Of a stretch of DNA of 11,840 nucleotides, positions 1-7,359 are shown piece by piece. Both the position numbers and the translations under genes were made by a program. The notes below the pieces were generated by a model. The model saw only the letters and a program-made list of their open reading frames with translations. It did not search any database and was not told the DNA's origin. Every line of letters starts with the position of its first letter. Position 1 is the stretch's first letter. Source of the stretch: Mycobacterium sp. (GTDB lineage: Bacteria; Actinomycetota; Actinomycetes; Mycobacteriales; Mycobacteriaceae). The stretch is from assembly GCA_019246375.1 (NCBI GenBank), contig JAFAQO010000041.1, positions 1 through 11,840 of the forward strand, read 5' to 3'.

Positions 1-153
1 TCGGATGCCGCGGCCAAGCAGGCCGTCCACCATCACCGCGATGAGGTACGCAAGCGCCAACACCACGGGCATTATCACGAGCGTCTGGAAGACGAAGCCG
101 AGCCCGGACAACCACAGCTCGACGCCGTCCCACCAACTCAGGAACCCGTCCAT
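1..153 (-). CDS. Small membrane protein, N-terminal part (3' end outside window)
   Basis: This is an open frame on the minus strand running from an ATG at 153 to the window edge: 51 codons with no stop. The N-terminus is rich in Trp, Gly and acidic residues (it begins MDGFLSWWDGVELW). It is followed by a strongly hydrophobic stretch (about residues 18-44, containing FQTLVIMPVVLALAYLIAVM), which looks like one transmembrane helix, and then a short Gly/Arg end. A GTG in frame at 162 is an alternative start, with a G-rich stretch just upstream. The gene is divergent from the monooxygenase at 207. The product is not recognised beyond being a small inner-membrane protein; small membrane proteins of this kind are annotated near the trehalase gene in mycobacteria. 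It is called on the clean frame, the membrane helix and the divergent spacing, so the function is open. Confidence 0.6.
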   Translation of the reverse strand, partial: MDGFLSWWDGVELWLSGLGFVFQTLVIMPVVLALAYLIAVMVDGLLGRGIR

Positions 154-206
154 CGGGCTCACCCTATTCCCCCCGTCCTGCGAAACCAACGTGTCAAGAT
201 CGGCGA

Positions 207-1469
207 ATGCCCACCTATCCGGTACCCGAAGAGACTGCGTGCGTGATTGCCGGTGGCGGACCGGCGGGCATGGTGCTGGGTTTGCTGCTGGCCCGCGCAG
301 GCGTGGACGTTACCGTGATGGAAAAACACGCCGATTTCTTGCGTGACTTCCGCGGAGACACGGTGCACGCCAGCACGCTGCGTCTGCTTGACGAACTCGG
401 GCTGCAGCAGCGGTTCGACCAGATTCCCCATCGCCTCATTGATACCGTGCACCTGCAGGTGCAGGGTGTTCGTGTCGACCTGGACCTGCGCCGGCTTCCC
501 GGCGCACACAAGCACATCGCACTGGTGCCGCAGTGGGATTTCCTGGAAATGCTGGCTACCGCGGCCGAAGCCGAGCCGAGCTTCCGGTTGCGGCGGCGCA
601 CCGAAGTTACTGGGGTGATCCGCGAGGCGGATCGGATAGTGGGAATCAGCTACCGCGAGCGAGGCGGACACACCAAACATATGCGTGCAAAGCTGACGGT
701 AGCCTGCGACGGCCGCTCGTCGACGCTGCGCTCGGCCATGGGCTTGGTGCCGCGCAGCTTCGGTGCCCCGATGGACGTGTGGTGGTTCCGGCTGCCTCGT
801 CGGCCCGACGATCCGCCGGGCCTTGGGGGCGTGCTCGGCGCCGGGCAGGCGACGATCGTGATCGATCGCGGCGACTACTACCAGATCGCGTACGTCATCC
901 CGAAGGGGTCCGACGCCAAGTTGCGGGCCCAAGGCATTGAGGCGCTGCACCGGTCGCTGGTAAGCATGGTGCCCTGGCTGGCCGACCGCGTCGACGCGGT
1001 GGCGTCCTTCGACGACGTCAAACTCCTTGATGTACAGCTGAATCGGCTGCGTCGGTGGTTCTCCGACCGGGTGCTGTTGATCGGGGACGCGGCGCACGCG
1101 ATGTCGCCGGTCGGCGGCGTCGGCATCAACTTGGCGATAGCCGATGCGGTTGCCGCCGCGCGCATCCTGGCCGGCCCACTGCGTGCCGGGCAGGTGTCGA
1201 CGCGACAGCTGGCACGGGTGCAGGCGCGCCGTTGGGCCCCGGCGGCGCTTCTGCAAGCACTGCAACGGATGATCCACGCCAGGGTCATCGCTGTGGCGGT
1301 GGCCGGCGACGGTCTTGAGCGGGCACCGGCACGCGGTGTGCGACTGGTCGGCCGGATCGCGGCCCTGCGCCAACTGGCCGGCTACGTGGTGGCGATCGGT
1401 CCGCTGCCCGAACACGCGCCGCGATCAACGCCGCGCCGGCCGCCCGACCAAGCGGGCCGACATCCGTAG
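207..1469 (+). CDS. FAD-dependent monooxygenase (PheA/TfdB, UbiH-like family)
   Basis: Predicted soluble flavoprotein of 420 aa that would hydroxylate an unknown, probably aromatic or lipidic, substrate using FAD, NAD(P)H and O2. All three family fingerprints are visible. The N-terminal dinucleotide-binding GxGxxG is GGGPAG at residues 16-21, with the ribose-binding acid E39 at the end of the second strand. The DG motif is CDGRSSTLR at 167-175. The FAD-contacting GD motif is GDAAHAMSP at 293-301, followed by GGVGINLAIADA. The C-terminal tail after GPLPEH (about 399-404) is short, Pro/Arg-rich and low in conservation signal. The start has no strong Shine-Dalgarno. A weak -10 candidate CAAGAT at 195-200 would place transcription exactly on the ATG, but this is speculative. 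The trehalase starts 45 bp after its stop on the same strand, so the two may be co-transcribed. The substrate cannot be inferred from the sequence. Confidence 0.9.
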   Translation: MPTYPVPEETACVIAGGGPAGMVLGLLLARAGVDVTVMEKHADFLRDFRGDTVHASTLRLLDELGLQQRFDQIPHRLIDTVHLQVQGVRVDLDLRRLPGAHKHIALVPQWDFLEMLATAAEAEPSFRLRRRTEVTGVIREADRIVGISYRERGGHTKHMRAKLTVACDGRSSTLRSAMGLVPRSFGAPMDVWWFRLPRRPDDPPGLGGVLGAGQATIVIDRGDYYQIAYVIPKGSDAKLRAQGIEALHRSLVSMVPWLADRVDAVASFDDVKLLDVQLNRLRRWFSDRVLLIGDAAHAMSPVGGVGINLAIADAVAAARILAGPLRAGQVSTRQLARVQARRWAPAALLQALQRMIHARVIAVAVAGDGLERAPARGVRLVGRIAALRQLAGYVVAIGPLPEHAPRSTPRRPPDQAGRHP

Positions 1470-1514
1470 CGTCACCGGTGGACGCCGGGGGCGTCGGCGG
1501 ATGATGATGTCGGC

Positions 1515-3527
1515 ATGGTCCTGCACGTCAATCCCGCGGACGAGGCCGCTGAGGAAGCCAGTGCAGACAAGGCCGCACCGTTCACGATCACGTCGCCGGT
1601 GCCACGCACGTCGACCGGATCGCTGCGGAACCCTTTCCCGCCGATCGCCGATTATGCGTTTCTGTCCGACTGTGAGACGACGTGCCTGATTTCGCCGGCG
1701 GGTTCGGTGGAGTGGCTGTGCGTCCCGCGGCCGGACTCGCCGAGCGTGTTCGGTGCGATCCTGGACCGCAGCGCCGGCCATTTCCGGCTCGGTCCCTACG
1801 GCGTCTCGGTGCCTTCGGCCCGCCGCTATCTTCCCGGCAGCCTGATCATGGAAACCACGTGGCAGACCCACACCGGCTGGCTGATCGTGCGGGACGCGCT
1901 GGTGATGGGACCCTGGCACGACATCGAGCGACGGTCCCGGACGCATCGTCGCACCCCGATGGATTGGGACGCCGAGCACATCCTGCTGCGCACCGTGCGC
2001 TGCGTCAGCGGCACCGTCGAACTGATGATGAGCTGCGAGCCGGCGTTCGACTATCACCGCGTCGGCGCCACCTGGGAATACTCCGCCAACGCCTACGGCG
2101 AGGCCATCGCACGCGGCAAAACGGATCCCGACGCCCATCCGGTACTGCGGCTGACCACCAATCTGCGTATCGGGATCGAGGGCCGTGAAGCGCGGGCGCG
2201 CACCCGGATGAAGGAAGGCGATGACGTCTTCGTCGCGCTGAGTTGGTCAAGGCATCCGGCACCGCAGACCTATGAACAGGCGGCCGAGAAGATGTGGTTG
2301 ACCACCGAGTCATGGCGGCAGTGGATCAACATCGGCGATTTTCCCGACCACCCGTGGCGGGCGTACCTGCAGCGCAGCGCGCTGACCTTGAAGGGTTTGA
2401 CGTACTCGCCCACGGGCGCGTTGCTGGCGGCCAGCACGACCTCGCTCCCGGAAACGCCGCAGGGCGAACGTAACTGGGACTACCGCTACGCCTGGATTCG
2501 GGACTCGACGTTCGCTTTGTGGGGGCTCTACACCCTGGGACTGGACCGCGAGGCCGACGATTTCTTCTCGTTCATCGCCGACGTGTCGGGCGCCAACGAC
2601 GATGAACGTCATCCGCTGCAGGTGATGTACGGCGTGGGCGGCGAACGCAGCCTGATCGAAGACGAACTGCATCATCTGTCCGGCTATGACCACGCACGCC
2701 CGGTACGGATCGGCAACGGCGCTTATAACCAGGACCAACACGACATCTGGGGCAGCATCCTCGACTCCTTCTACCTGCACGCCAGATCCCGTGAGCAGGT
2801 ATCCGAGACGTTGTGGCCGGTGCTGAAGGCGCAAGTGGAAGAGGCGGTCAAACACTGGCGGGAACCGGATCGCGGAATCTGGGAGGTCCGCGGGGAGCCG
2901 CAACACTTCACCTCGTCGAAGGTGGCGTGCTGGGTGGCGGTAGACCGTGGCGCCAAGCTCGCCGAGCGGCAGGGCGAGAAGAGTTATGCCCAGCAGTGGC
3001 GGGCGATCGCCGAAGAGATCAGGGCCGACGTGCTCGCCAACGGCGTGGACAACCGCGGCGTGTTGACGCAGCGGTACGGCTCGGACGCCTTGGATGCGTC
3101 AGTGCTGTTGGCAGTGCTGAACCGGTTTCTGCCGGCGGACGACCCCCGGGTTCGCAACACGGTACTGGCAATCGCCGATGAGCTCACCGAGCAAGGTTTG
3201 GTGCTGCGCTATCGCGTCGAAGAGACCGACGACGGGCTGATCGGCGAGGAAGGCACGTTCACCATCTGCTCGTTCTGGCTGGTGTCGGCTTTGGTGGAAA
3301 TCGGTGAAGTCAGCCGCGCCAAGCATTTGTGTGAGCGGCTGCTGTCGTACGCCAGCCCGCTGTATCTCTACGCCGAGGAGATCGAGCCGCGCACCGGCCG
3401 GCACCTGGGCAACTTCCCGCAAGCGTTCACCCATCTGGCTCTGATCAACGCGGTGGTCCACGTGATCCGCGCCGAGGAAGAAGCCGACAGTACCGGGGTG
3501 TTCCAGCCCGCCAACGCGCCGATGTAG
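1515..3527 (+). CDS. Glycoside hydrolase family 15 trehalase
   Basis: 670-aa protein resembling M. tuberculosis Rv2402 and the M. smegmatis trehalase, a cytosolic enzyme that splits trehalose into two glucoses and was reported to need phosphate and Mg2+. The N-terminal beta-sandwich domain begins near residue 39 (NPFPPIADYAFLSD, then the SVEWLCVPRPDSPSVF motif). The (alpha/alpha)6 catalytic barrel follows from about residue 280, with the signature NWDYRYAWIRDS at 320-331. By alignment with fungal glucoamylases the likely general acid is E457 (in GIWEVRG) and the likely general base is E621 (in LYAEEIEPRTG). Both are present and the length is normal, so the enzyme should be active. The first 35 or so residues are Ala/Asp/Glu-rich and poorly conserved, and no strong ribosome-binding site precedes the ATG, so the exact start is uncertain. 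Other GH15 members are glucoamylases or glucodextranases; trehalase is preferred because of the mycobacterial precedent. Confidence 0.93.
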   Translation: MVLHVNPADEAAEEASADKAAPFTITSPVPRTSTGSLRNPFPPIADYAFLSDCETTCLISPAGSVEWLCVPRPDSPSVFGAILDRSAGHFRLGPYGVSVPSARRYLPGSLIMETTWQTHTGWLIVRDALVMGPWHDIERRSRTHRRTPMDWDAEHILLRTVRCVSGTVELMMSCEPAFDYHRVGATWEYSANAYGEAIARGKTDPDAHPVLRLTTNLRIGIEGREARARTRMKEGDDVFVALSWSRHPAPQTYEQAAEKMWLTTESWRQWINIGDFPDHPWRAYLQRSALTLKGLTYSPTGALLAASTTSLPETPQGERNWDYRYAWIRDSTFALWGLYTLGLDREADDFFSFIADVSGANDDERHPLQVMYGVGGERSLIEDELHHLSGYDHARPVRIGNGAYNQDQHDIWGSILDSFYLHARSREQVSETLWPVLKAQVEEAVKHWREPDRGIWEVRGEPQHFTSSKVACWVAVDRGAKLAERQGEKSYAQQWRAIAEEIRADVLANGVDNRGVLTQRYGSDALDASVLLAVLNRFLPADDPRVRNTVLAIADELTEQGLVLRYRVEETDDGLIGEEGTFTICSFWLVSALVEIGEVSRAKHLCERLLSYASPLYLYAEEIEPRTGRHLGNFPQAFTHLALINAVVHVIRAEEEADSTGVFQPANAPM

Positions 3528-3534
3528 ACGGACG

Positions 3535-3834
3535 TCAGCTTAAGTCGCTGATCTTGTTCATCATTCGGTGCGCGACGTCGATAGCGCTTGACTTGCGCTC
3601 ATCCGACCCCTACGGATGAGCTGAAGCAGGCAACCTCCACATCGACAAGACAATTCACTCGAACGCCGACCACCCGCGCCTCGGGGATAGCACTCTCTCG
3701 ACGGTTCGGCCCGTGACCGGGCGCGGTGTCATGCCCGGCGTCGGCCGCATTGTGCCCCCGACGACGATGCTGCAGCCCGCCGCCAGCAGCAGCGCCAGGA
3801 GAATTCGGCCAATCCGAGCGACGGATTTGACCAC
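3535..3834 (-). pseudogene. Decayed second copy of lppR (lipoprotein pseudogene)
   Basis: This is a relic of a second lppR gene lying head-to-tail downstream of the intact one. Three pieces match LppR, each in a different or shifted minus-strand frame. Positions 3834-3683 encode a signal peptide, a lipobox (LLLAAGC) and the tether RPTPGMTPRPVTGRTVERVL, matching LppR residues about 4-51. Positions 3682-3599 encode VVGVRVNCLVDVEV, matching LppR AIGVRVNCVVEVKV, then hit a stop at 3599-3601. Positions 3603-3535 encode SSAIDVAHRMMNKISDLS plus a stop, matching the LppR C-terminus. About 137 residues (LppR about 53-189) are missing at the junction near 3682. A GTG at 3834 preceded by AGAGGG looks like the original start; an ATG at 3873 extends the frame upstream. 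The N-terminal frame still reads to a stop at 3655. No full-length product can be made. Confidence 0.85.
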
Positions 3835-3925
3835 ATGCGGCGCCCTCTGCTGGTCACCGAGACGGGGCGGCATTCGACTCTACAGTCGCCGCTGCACACC
3901 CAAGCGCACCGTTTGTGCACTGCCG

Positions 3926-4654
3926 TCAGCTCAGCTTGCTGACCTTGTCCATCATCAGCCGCGCGATGTCGACCGCTCTGGTCTCGGGGTCACCCGACCC
4001 GCCGCGCTTGGAGGAGCCATCTTCGGTGGAGAACGGGACCTTGACTTCCACAACGCAGTTCACCCGGACACCGATGGCCCGCGCGATCGGTGTCGGAGAA
4101 GTCTGCACGGTAGCCGCGAGCACAGAATCGGTGACCCGCACGTCGGTGATCTTGTAGGACTGGGAGCGGTAATCGGCCGTCTTACCATTGCAGCGGTTCC
4201 ATTGCTGAGCGAACGTGGCGAACAGCGTGTTGGCCTCCACGACCGTGGGCAACGCGACCACACCCTCGTCGGCGGCGATCACCACCGCGGGATCGGTTTC
4301 AGCATCCAGCCAACTCTCCCAGGCGACGTCCTGCACATCCGCGGTCTGGTAGATCCTGGATTGCAGTTCGGCCAGCACACCCAGGCACTCGTTCGCGCCC
4401 GAGAACAAATTGTGGAACAGCTTCCGCGACCCTCCGTACCGCGGCGGCTGCAGCGCCTTGATCGATAAGTCGAGCACCTTGGTGAGTTCCGCGTGGTCAA
4501 GCAGTGCCTGCTCGATCGTCGCCCCAATAACCGGACGCGGCGTGATGCCCGCGGCAGGGCGCGGTGTGCCGCCGACGACGGTGCCGCAGCTGGTCGCCAG
4601 CGTGGCGACCACAAACGATGCCACAATCGCCCTGATGCGCCCAACGCAGGTCAT
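3926..4654 (-). CDS. lppR: Lipoprotein LppR, PknH-like sensor-domain family
   Basis: 242-aa predicted lipoprotein, probably anchored on the outer face of the cytoplasmic membrane. It resembles M. tuberculosis Rv2403c and belongs to the family whose extracellular domain resembles the C-terminal sensor domain of the kinase PknH; the ligand is unknown. A basic N-terminus and hydrophobic segment (about residues 6-20) lead to a lipobox ending at C23 (ATSC), followed by a Pro/Gly/Thr tether (GTPRPAAGITPRPVIG). The sensor-like domain runs from about 45 to 242, with motifs ANECLG, YQTADVQDVAWESW, QWNRCNGKT and IGVRVNCVVEV. Its Cys residues are C90, C155 and C200, so one would be unpaired if a disulfide forms. 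The ATG has a good Shine-Dalgarno, GGAAGG, at 4669-4664 (spacing 9), and its own promoter candidate lies upstream. A broken duplicate lies directly downstream. Confidence 0.88.
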   Translation of the reverse strand: MTCVGRIRAIVASFVVATLATSCGTVVGGTPRPAAGITPRPVIGATIEQALLDHAELTKVLDLSIKALQPPRYGGSRKLFHNLFSGANECLGVLAELQSRIYQTADVQDVAWESWLDAETDPAVVIAADEGVVALPTVVEANTLFATFAQQWNRCNGKTADYRSQSYKITDVRVTDSVLAATVQTSPTPIARAIGVRVNCVVEVKVPFSTEDGSSKRGGSGDPETRAVDIARLMMDKVSKLS

Positions 4655-4675
4655 CCGCTTATGCCTTCCGCGCTC

Positions 4676-4688
4676 GCCAACGGTTGGC
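4676..4688. promoter_or_regulatory. 13-bp palindrome over the predicted lppR transcription start
   Basis: The sequence GCCAAC-G-GTTGGC is a perfect inverted repeat with 6-bp arms around one central base. It covers the predicted transcription start (about 4684) of the lppR promoter, so it could be an operator or a small 5'-leader hairpin. No regulator is identified. A 6-bp arm repeat can arise by chance in DNA of this composition, so confidence is modest. Confidence 0.35.
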
Positions 4689-4690
4689 CC

Positions 4691-4719
4691 CTTCTAACGA
4701 ATTTCGGGCTCGTGGTCAA
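4691..4719 (-). promoter_or_regulatory. Candidate sigma-A-type promoter for lppR
   Basis: On the minus strand, TTGACC (4719-4714) is separated by exactly 17 bp from TAGAAG (4696-4691). This gives a -35 close to consensus and a partial -10 that lacks the final T. Transcription would start near 4684 and leave a leader of about 30 nt containing the GGAAGG ribosome-binding site before the ATG at 4654. The element lies in the 115-bp gap after the lepA stop, so lppR need not depend on lepA read-through. Confidence 0.45.
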
Positions 4720-4769
4720 GTCGACGCGCAGCACAGCAATCAACTTGTGCCGCAACTGCATTACATTGT

Positions 4770-6704
4770 TCACTTCTTCGCTTTGTCCCCGGCCACATCG
4801 GTGGAGAGTGCCGCAACGAACGCTTCCTGCGGCACGTCGACCCGCCCGATGGTCTTCATCCGCTTCTTGCCTTCCTTCTGCTTTTCCAGCAGCTTGCGCT
4901 TGCGGGTGATGTCACCGCCGTAGCACTTCGACAACACGTCCTTGCGTATAGCGCGGATGTTCTCGCGGGCAATGATTTTCGATCCGATTGCCGCCTGCAC
5001 CGGCACCTCGAACTGCTGGCGTGGGATGAGTTCCTTGAGCTTGGTCGTCATCTTGTGCCCGTATGCGACCGCCGCGTCCTTGTGCACGATCGCGCTGAAC
5101 GCGTCGACGGCCTCGCCCTGCAGCAGAATGTCCACCTTGACCAGCGCGGCCTCCTGCTCGCCGGCCTCCTCGTAGTCCAGGCTGGCGTAGCCGCGGGTGC
5201 GCGACTTCAGCGCGTCGAAGAAGTCGAAGATGATCTCCCCCAGCGGCATCGTGTAGCGCAATTCCACCCGTTCGGGCGACAGGTAATCCATGCCGCCGAG
5301 TTCACCGCGGCGGGATTGGCACAGTTCCATGATCGTGCCGATGAATTCGCTGGGCGCGATGATCGTGGTCTTCACGACGGGTTCGTAGACGGTGCGGACC
5401 TTGCCCGATGGCCAGTCCGACGGATTGGTCACCTGGATCTCTGTCCCGTCGTCGCGCACCACCCGGTAAACCACATTCGGTGAGGTCGAGATCAGGTCGA
5501 GGTCGAATTCGCGCTCCAGCCGCTCGCGAGTGATCTCCATGTGCAGCAGACCCAGAAACCCGCACCGGAACCCGAAGCCCAGCGCCACCGAGGTCTCCGG
5601 TTCGTACCTGAGCGCGGCGTCGTTGAGCTGCAGCCGGTCCAGCGCGTCGCGCAGATTCGGGTAGTCGGAGCCGTCGACGGGATACAGCCCCGAGTAGACC
5701 ATCGGCTTGGGTTCGCGGTAGCCGGTCAGCGGTTCGGCCGCGCCGTGCCGGGCGGTGGTGACGGTGTCACCGACCTTGGACTGACGGACGTCCTTCACAC
5801 CGGTGATCAGATAGCCGACCTCGCCGACGCCCAGCCCTTTGGTGGCTTTGGGTTCGGGTGAGACGATGCCGACTTCCAGCAGCTCGTGGGTGGCGCCGGT
5901 GGACATCATCGCGATCTTCTCGCGGGAAGTGACCTTGCCGTCGACCACGCGCACATAGGTAACCACCCCGCGGTAGATGTCGTAGACGGAGTCGAAGATC
6001 ATCGCGCGGGTGGGTGCTGCGGCGTCCCCCTTCGGTGCGGGAACCTGGCGCACCACCTCGTCGAGCAACCCGGCCACGCCCTCACCGGTCTTGCCGGAGA
6101 CGCGGAGCACGTCGTCGGGATCGCAGCCGATGATGTGAGCGATTTCGGCGGCGTAGCGGTCGGGGTCGGCGGCGGGCAGATCGATCTTGTTGAGCACCGG
6201 AATAATAACCAGATCGCGGTCCAGCGCCAGGTACAGATTGGCCAGGGTCTGGGCCTCGATCCCCTGGGCCGCGTCCACCAGTAGCACCGCCCCTTCGCAG
6301 GCGGCAAGCGCCCGGGACACCTCGTAGGTGAAGTCGACATGGCCCGGCGTGTCGATCAGATGCAACACGTGGTCGGTGTCCCCCACCCGCCACGGCAGGC
6401 GCACATTCTGCGCCTTGATCGTGATCCCGCGTTCGCGTTCGATGTCCATCCGGTCCAGGTACTGCGCCCGCATCGACCGCTCGTCGACGACACCGGTCAG
6501 CTGCAGCATCCGGTCGGCCAGCGTGGACTTGCCGTGATCGATGTGGGCGATGATGCAGAAGTTTCGAATCTGCGCCGGCGCGGTGAAGGTCTGGTCGGCG
6601 AAACTGCTGATGGGAATCTCCTGCTCGACGGTTGCTGACACCCTCGTGGTCACTCCAGCGTATCGAGGCAGCGTCGCGGTGACACAATCCGTCGAGCCGG
6701 TCAC
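4770..6704 (-). CDS. lepA: Elongation factor 4 (LepA), ribosome-associated GTPase
   Basis: Translational GTPase LepA/EF4, which binds the ribosome and acts in translation fidelity or ribosome biogenesis; full length. The G domain has G1 AHIDHGKST (residues 53-61), the switch motif RGITI (92-96), G3 DTPGH (118-122) and G4 NKID (172-175). The LepA-specific C-terminal domain is present, ending in [24 protein letters not shown] and a Lys-rich tail. Conserved sequence begins at about [12 protein letters not shown] (residue 29), so the N-terminus is uncertain. The 6704 start is a GTG with no obvious ribosome-binding site, only 16 bp from the divergent gene at 6721. In-frame GTGs at 6653 and 6641 are alternatives; a TACGCT hexamer at 6662-6657 fits a -10 for the 6641 start. 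A mycobacterial N-terminal extension is known in this protein, so the longer form is also reasonable. It lies upstream of lppR on the same strand. Confidence 0.96.
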   Translation of the reverse strand: MTGSTDCVTATLPRYAGVTTRVSATVEQEIPISSFADQTFTAPAQIRNFCIIAHIDHGKSTLADRMLQLTGVVDERSMRAQYLDRMDIERERGITIKAQNVRLPWRVGDTDHVLHLIDTPGHVDFTYEVSRALAACEGAVLLVDAAQGIEAQTLANLYLALDRDLVIIPVLNKIDLPAADPDRYAAEIAHIIGCDPDDVLRVSGKTGEGVAGLLDEVVRQVPAPKGDAAAPTRAMIFDSVYDIYRGVVTYVRVVDGKVTSREKIAMMSTGATHELLEVGIVSPEPKATKGLGVGEVGYLITGVKDVRQSKVGDTVTTARHGAAEPLTGYREPKPMVYSGLYPVDGSDYPNLRDALDRLQLNDAALRYEPETSVALGFGFRCGFLGLLHMEITRERLEREFDLDLISTSPNVVYRVVRDDGTEIQVTNPSDWPSGKVRTVYEPVVKTTIIAPSEFIGTIMELCQSRRGELGGMDYLSPERVELRYTMPLGEIIFDFFDALKSRTRGYASLDYEEAGEQEAALVKVDILLQGEAVDAFSAIVHKDAAVAYGHKMTTKLKELIPRQQFEVPVQAAIGSKIIARENIRAIRKDVLSKCYGGDITRKRKLLEKQKEGKKRMKTIGRVDVPQEAFVAALSTDVAGDKAKK

Positions 6705-6708
6705 GTTT

Positions 6709-6714
6709 TATGCT
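6709..6714 (+). promoter_or_regulatory. -10 element of a leaderless promoter for the MazF-like gene
   Basis: TATGCT fits the mycobacterial -10 consensus TANNNT. Its last base is 7 nt before the A of the ATG at 6721, so transcription would begin exactly on the start codon. No Shine-Dalgarno is seen before this ATG, which is consistent with a leaderless mRNA. Leaderless transcripts with this geometry are common in mycobacteria. No clear -35 was identified. Confidence 0.6.
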
Positions 6715-6720
6715 GCCAAC

Positions 6721-7335
6721 ATGGCCCAATCACGAAAGGGGCAGTGGAAGACGTTGCAGCGGATGGCCGAGAACCTGGTGTTCAACGAGGCTCCGAAGTT
6801 CATCCGTCAGCTTCAGAACTCGCCGACCATGCAACGCGGGTTACAGCTCGGCATCAAGTTCGGTATGGACGTCATTGCCGGCAACGCCTCTCAGCGGCCC
6901 GTCTCGATCACCGAGGGGCGGCCGGTGACCAACTCCAGCGTTCCCACCGCACAGCGGGCCCGCAAGCTGGTGTACGCGCCGAAGCTGGACGGGCGCGCAG
7001 ATCCCGGTGAGATCGTGTGGACTTGGGTGGTCTACGAAGACGACCCGAGCCGCGGTAAAGACCGTCCCGTTCTGGTGGTCGGACGTGACCGACGGACGTT
7101 GCTGGGGCTGATGCTTTCCAGCCAGGAGCGGCACGGCGCCGAACCCAACTGGGTCGCGATCGGCGCTAGCAGCTGGGACGACCCAGCAGGTATCCACGAC
7201 CGACCGAGTTGGGTTCGGCTGGACCGGGTTCTCGACGTGCCGGAGGAAGGCATCCGGCGCGAAGGCGCGGTCCTGGAACGCGAAGTTTTCGAAGTGGTCG
7301 CCGCCCGGCTACGCGCCGACTACTCGTGGGCCTGA
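6721..7335 (+). CDS. MazF/PemK-fold protein with N-terminal extension (Rv2405-like)
   Basis: 204-aa protein resembling M. tuberculosis Rv2405. The C-terminal half (about residues 92-200) looks like the PemK/MazF fold: PGEIVWTWVVYEDDPSRGKDRPVLVVGRD is the typical first strands and loop, with the conserved GKDRP Arg-Pro, and later LGLMLSS and WVRLDRVLDV follow. The first 90 residues are an extra, mostly basic and helical region (RKGQWKTLQRMAENLVFNEAPKF) with no counterpart in short MazF toxins. No antitoxin-sized gene lies beside it, so a classic toxin-antitoxin pair is not supported. It may be a solitary housekeeping relative of the toxin fold. The start at 6721 is set by the MAQSRKGQWK opening and the leaderless promoter; upstream in-frame ATGs would lie inside lepA. 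It is convergent with the CBS gene, 17 bp away. Confidence 0.85.
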   Translation: MAQSRKGQWKTLQRMAENLVFNEAPKFIRQLQNSPTMQRGLQLGIKFGMDVIAGNASQRPVSITEGRPVTNSSVPTAQRARKLVYAPKLDGRADPGEIVWTWVVYEDDPSRGKDRPVLVVGRDRRTLLGLMLSSQERHGAEPNWVAIGASSWDDPAGIHDRPSWVRLDRVLDVPEEGIRREGAVLEREVFEVVAARLRADYSWA

Positions 7336-7359
7336 CGCGAGCCTGAGTCGGGTCAGCCC
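7328..7359. terminator. Possible bidirectional terminator hairpin between convergent genes
   Basis: GGGCCTGAC (7328-7336) can pair with GTCAGCCC (7352-7359), with one bulged C and a 15-nt loop. The hairpin spans both stop codons of the convergent MazF-like and CBS genes. No T-run follows on either strand, but mycobacterial terminators often lack one. This is called on position and pairing only. Confidence 0.35.

Noticed and set aside
159..1415. A 418-codon open frame on the minus strand opposite the monooxygenase
   Set aside because: It is rich in Arg, His, Pro and Gln with no recognisable domain, and mirrors the codons of the plus-strand gene, which carries complete flavoprotein motifs. Long antisense frames are common in high-GC DNA.
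3713..4468. A 251-codon plus-strand open frame across lppR and its relic
   Set aside because: It is antisense to lppR, which has a signal peptide, lipobox, ribosome-binding site and family motifs. The translation is low complexity and resembles nothing.
6541..6720. 60 extra in-frame codons upstream of the MazF-like gene
   Set aside because: They lie inside the conserved start of lepA on the other strand, and the family-like N-terminus begins at 6721, where the leaderless promoter points.
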